Assembly (NCBI GenBank): GCA_033439795.1
Contig: JAUTDP010000005.1
Span: 992,001 to 1,056,000 of the forward strand
Source of the DNA: Sordaria brevicollis
Taxonomy: Eukaryota; Ascomycota; Sordariomycetes; Sordariales; Sordariaceae
Reading direction: 5' to 3'
Length of the DNA stretch: 64,000 nt
Below the pieces are notes generated by a model. That model did no database searches. It was given only the letters and a program-made list of their open reading frames with translations, and had not been told where the DNA came from. The position numbers and the translations under genes were made by a program. This document shows, piece by piece, positions 60,100 to 64,000 of this stretch. Within the stretch, counting starts at the first letter, position 1, and each line of letters begins with the position of its first letter.

Positions 60100-60450
60100 G
60101 TTCTATTTCGGCATTAATACGCTCGGTCTAATTATTAATAAATAAATAGAAAGCGGACGAAAATTTCAAATTTACTTCCAATCTCGAAGATAAAATCTTC
60201 TAAAACGTCGAAATAAATTATATACCGCGGTTAAAAATAATAATATCGGATATATTATAAAAGCTATAAATTTTATCGATAAAACGCTCTACTAATTCCT
60301 CCGCTATTAAAATTTTATAAAGGATAAAATAACGTATTTTAATTAACCGATTAATAATTACTATAACGTATTTAAATTCCTATCCCCTCCGAAAATAAGG
60401 TATTAACGGGGTAATATAATTAACGGAAATATCCTTCTATAGCGCGAAAA
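60100..60450 (-). pseudogene. Decayed integrase core of gypsy element 2
   Basis: Minus-strand frame: DISVNYITPLIPYF, stop, EFKYVIVIINRLIKIRYFI, AEELVERFIDKIYSFYNISD, IIIFNRGI, stop, FISTF, and later TERINAEIER. This is the DDE core of a gypsy integrase with its first two acidic residues changed to Asn by G-to-A changes and the Glu retained. Non-functional, described as found. Confidence 0.85.
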
Positions 60451-61859
60451 AAACGGCCAATAACTTTAATAAACCGTAAAAGGAATATTATAAAGGCTTT
60501 ATCTTTATATACTAAAAATACGCTTTATAATATATTTTAACGGATTAATATATCCCTAATTAAAAATAAAATTATAATAATAAATAGAAGGTCTTTTCTC
60601 TATTTAAATACCCTATTAATAACGAATTATAAATACGTCGAAGGAATTATAAATAAAAAGCGGAATTATTAAAGTTTACGATAATAATATTCCTAAAATA
60701 AATATATCCCTAAATAACGCAGTATTCTACGAACGAAATTTTTACTATCTATTTACGTACCTCCTTTAATTATACGTAACGATTAAAATCCGATAAATAA
60801 ATTAAAACGTTTTACAAAAAGGTAAATTTCTTATAAAATTCTATTACTAAATTATTTATTAATTTTTCGTTTAGGATATTTAATTTATATAAATACTCAA
60901 TTCCTATCAACTCTTCCAACTCTATTTCTTTTAGAGCCTTATACTTATAATTAACGAAATTTCCTATATTTAATTTGTCCTCCGGTTTTAAAATAAAAGC
61001 GCTATTAACGAAGAAGTTCTTATCTAATAAGACTTTATTATATACTAATAGCCGCTTATTATTTATATTCTTAAAAATATTTTTTAATTTACGGTTAAGG
61101 GCGTTAGGGCGAATTTAAAAGGAACCTAATCGGTATTTAATTATAAAATTAAAACGAAATAAAAATTAGGACTACTTTATATAACGGGGCGTTAATTACT
61201 TATTAATTATAAATATTTTTAAATTCCAATAATCCGTAAAAATTTTAAACGGTTATTACACTCCTTTAAATTCTAATTTCTATTCCTCTAATACTTTAAT
61301 AATAATTAATAATTCTTTATTATAAATATTATAATTATATTCGGCAATAGAATATTTCTAATTAAAATAGGCGACCGGTCGTAAAATATTATTATTATCG
61401 TATTATAATAAAGTTCTTCTATAAGCCTAATTTAAAACGTTTATTTCTATAATAATTAATTTAAATTAATTATAAATACGTAAAATTAATCCGCTCGTAA
61501 AAATTCTTTTTAATACTTTAAAAGAGTTTTAATACCGCTTTATCTATTTCCAATCTATAAATACTATCTTCTTAATTAGTTCGTAAAATAATCCTATTAT
61601 AATCGAAAAGTATTTTATAAAATATTAATAAAAATTAACGAAATTTAAAAAACGCTATAACGAATATTTAAAATCGGGAACCTACTATATTATAACGGTA
61701 ATAACCTTTTCAAAATCTATTTTAATATTTTTAAGCGTAATAATTAAACCTAAATACTTCGTATATATCGTATAAAATTCGTATTTATTAATATTAATTT
61801 ACAATCCTACTTTAATTATTTATTCCAAAACCTTATTAATATACCGTTTATATTCCTCT

Positions 61860-62160
61860 TTATTATCGGAATAAATTAAAATATTATTAAAATACGTAAT
61901 TACGTAAACGTTAAAAATATTGTATAGGATATTATTAATATAATTTTAAAACGTACTTAACGCGTTTTAAAAACCAAACGGACAAACCAAAGATTCGAAC
62001 AAACCGAAGCGAATAATAAACGCAATTAACCACTTATAGCCCTCTTTAACTTATATTTAATTAAATATAATAATAATATTTAATTTAATAAAAATTTTTA
62101 CTTTATAAATCGAATCTAAAATTTCCTTAATTAACGGGAGCGGGTAACGGGATTTTAAAA
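61860..62160 (-). pseudogene. Decayed reverse transcriptase core of gypsy element 2
   Basis: Minus-strand frame: RYPLPLIKEILDRIYKVKIF, then KLNI, VKEGYKWLIAFIIRFGLFES, LVCPFGF, NALSTF, NYINNIL, VYVITYFNNILIYSDN. All conserved blocks are present in order. The Asp pair of the active site is Asn-Asn, and Trp/Gln positions are stops. Confidence 0.88.
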
Positions 62161-64000
62161 TAATATTATTAATATTTTTATAATTTATATAAATTTAAAT
62201 TCCGCCGCCTAATTTTTTAATTAAAAAGATAAGGGTAACCGCGGCTAATTATAAAGGGCGGATAAAATTCTTACGAAAATTATTATTAACCTACTATTTA
62301 ATAACCGAAATTTTAATAAAAGACATCGGGCGAACGCGAATACTAAATAATTTAACGCCTAATAATAATTTAATTTTATAATTATAAATATAATAAAATA
62401 AAACCTCTTTTATTAATTAGGGTAAAAAAATTAGAATATTTTCATAATACCGTTCGGGGATTTTAATTATAACCTCCTCCTTTAATAATATTAACCGTCG
62501 ATTTTTTTTAAAAAACTTCTTCGCATCCTCCTTTATAATTTTATTAAAATTAATTTATTTAACGATTTTAATTACCGTAATTTAATAAATAATCTCTTTA
62601 TATATAAGAATATCCTAATTAAAATTACCTATTAAATTTAATAATTTTATTAAAACCACGGCCTTAATATTATCTTTAAAATTATTACCCGCTATAATTT
62701 CGATAAAATTATAAAAATTCTTTAATAACGTATCCTTATATTTCTTACCCTCCCCTTTCCAAATATCGTTAATAATCTCTTTAATTAAAATAATTTCGCT
62801 AAATTCGTAAATAGCGGCTAAATATTCGAACTCCGTATATATCGTAATTATAAATTATAAATTATCCCTTTCGTATAGGAAATTAAACGTAACGGCGTTA
62901 AATTCCTTAATATCCTTCAAATTTAACGGGTTATCCACCCTTTTAAACGAACGGGGACCGTATTCGCAACGTATATTAATTAATATACGCCGATTATTTA
63001 ATTTAATATAAGGTTCGTAAATTATAAAGCTTTTAATTTTAATAAAAAGAATAATTATTCCTAAAATACTTTAAACCTTAATACTAACTTAATTAATAAC
63101 TAAAGCCTTAAATAGGGCGGTATTATAACGAACGGAAAGTCGGGAGGGTTTAGGAACGGATAAATCGTAAATAGGAACGGGGTTAATTTAAGGAGTAGGC
63201 TTCTTTTAAGGAATAAACTTCTTTATTTAAAGAACGGACTTCATTTTAAAAACGGCTATAAATATAACTATCGGAGTTAATTCTTATATCGCAATTAAAA
63301 AAATAGTTTTAAGAATTAACGTATTTTCTTAAAAGGGGGTTATTATTAAAATAAATTTAAAAGAAACCTTAATAACGGCGACCGTAACGTTATTAAAAAT
63401 AATACGTAATATTACGGTTAATTCGTTAAATAAATTTACAGCAAAGTAATAATTATAATAATATTTAAATTATACGTTATACATATTATAATTAATTTCG
63501 GGTTTATAGAATTATATTTATAAAAAGCCTAAAATTATAAAATATTTAGGGGAAATATTATATATTAAAAAGGTAATAATTTTATTATAAAATTTAATAC
63601 GGAGCCTAGCCTTTACCCCTTTAGAAATAACGCCTTTAATTATATTATCGGCCAAAATTAACTTCTTTAGGCGTTAAAATTTAAAACGCGGAAGGTTATT
63701 TTTTATTATAAAAAAATAATCGATAAAAATAAACGTAGAATATCTATTATTAATAAAAATAATATAATAATCTTTACGTAAATTAATTATTATATAAGAA
63801 AAAAAGAATATTAAATTTAGGGTAATAAAATTATTTAAAGATTAAATCCATATTTCCTCTAAACCTTCTAATTCTAAGGAATTTAAAACTTTAACCTTCT
63901 TAATTAAGAATTATAATAACTATTAAAACTTCTATACGCAATTAAATATAAAGGCTATTCGTTTTTTAAAATATTATAATATTCCTTACCTTCGGCGGCC

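Larger units (their letters stand above)
44821..64000. other. RIP-affected AT-rich block (transposon graveyard)
   Basis: From about 44,820 to the right edge the sequence is strongly AT-rich. CpA and TpG dinucleotides are scarce, TpA is abundant, and CpG is retained, which is the footprint of repeat-induced point mutation acting on CpA. No long genuine reading frames remain. Decayed proteins can be read through frequent TAA/TAG codons at former Gln and Trp positions. The block consists of nested LTR retrotransposons and other repeats annotated separately. In related fungi such blocks carry H3K9 methylation and DNA methylation; this is inference here. It could be dispersed, pericentromeric or subtelomeric heterochromatin; no telomere repeat is visible. 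Confidence 0.9.
58752..64000 (-). mobile_element. Ty3/gypsy LTR retrotransposon, RIP-inactivated, runs off the right edge (element 2)
   Basis: Minus-strand order from the 3' LTR rightwards: integrase C-terminal block (RRLDAPVYKPGDIVF ... KFTPLFEGP, about 59,810-59,690), integrase core (about 60,430-60,120), and reverse transcriptase (about 62,160-61,860; RYPLPLI, then KEGYKWLIAFIIRFGLFES and LVCPFGF). The integrase triad can be placed: first Asp read as Asn (60,419-60,421), second Asp as Asn (60,230-60,232), Glu kept (60,122-60,124), with exactly the D(35)E spacing. The YxDD box reads YFNN (61,883-61,888). It differs from element 1 in reverse transcriptase sequence and LTR, so it is a different family. 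Gag and the 5' LTR lie outside the window. Confidence 0.88.

Noticed and set aside
44821..64000. Mitochondrial DNA insertion or organellar contig as the cause of AT richness
   Set aside because: CpG-retaining, CpA-depleted pattern, LTR pairs and gypsy domains show RIP-affected nuclear transposons instead.
1..64000. tRNA, rRNA and CRISPR arrays
   Set aside because: I looked for GGTTCRA-type T-loops with matching acceptor stems and for regularly spaced repeats; none was convincing. A tRNAscan-SE run would settle it.

Overview
The window is fungal nuclear DNA from a filamentous ascomycete, most likely a Neurospora/Sordaria-type Sordariomycete. Short introns (about 54-185 bp) have GTAAGT/GTGAGT/GTATGT-like donors, CTAAC/CTGAC branch points and CAG/TAG acceptors. 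Gene content fits (formin with FH1-FH2-DAD, Cyk3, GCK-III kinase, Vps1). The last 19 kb carries the signature of repeat-induced point mutation (RIP): CpA and TpG are scarce, TpA is abundant, and transposon reading frames are full of TAA/TAG.

Positions 1-44,800 are ordinary gene-bearing DNA. In order: formin Bni1 (+); a DUF2264 protein (+, four exons) convergent with phosphoserine aminotransferase (-); 5-hydroxyisourate hydrolase (+); a small two-exon gene of unknown function (-); a CaiB/BaiF CoA-transferase or alpha-methylacyl-CoA racemase (-); mitochondrial monothiol glutaredoxin Grx5 (+) convergent with a Caf16-like soluble ABC ATPase (-); an STE20/GCK-III kinase (-); a 4.7-kb region without a supported gene; cytokinesis protein Cyk3 (+) convergent with dynamin-like Vps1 (-); and a LisH-CTLH-WD40 protein of the Gid7/WDR26 type (-). 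The formin, kinase and Cyk3 act together at the septum and actomyosin ring, so their presence within 36 kb is notable.

At about 44.8 kb the composition changes sharply to AT-rich, RIP-degraded DNA. It holds a decayed gene with a Myb/SANT-like domain, a roughly 500-bp TTTA array, a complete but dead Ty3/gypsy retrotransposon on the minus strand (47,179-54,836; 253-bp LTRs; ATAAA target duplications), a plus-strand gag-protease relic with in-frame tandem repeats, and a second minus-strand Ty3/gypsy element that starts at 58,752 and runs off the right edge.

The most unusual item is a 411-bp terminal-inverted-repeat element (49,516-49,926; 46-bp inverted repeats; 8-bp target duplication) inside the first gypsy element. 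Unlike its surroundings it keeps normal CpA/TpG content, so it appears to have landed after RIP had destroyed its host element. No CRISPR array, rRNA, tRNA or origin was recognised. All splice sites were inferred by eye from reading-frame continuity and consensus.
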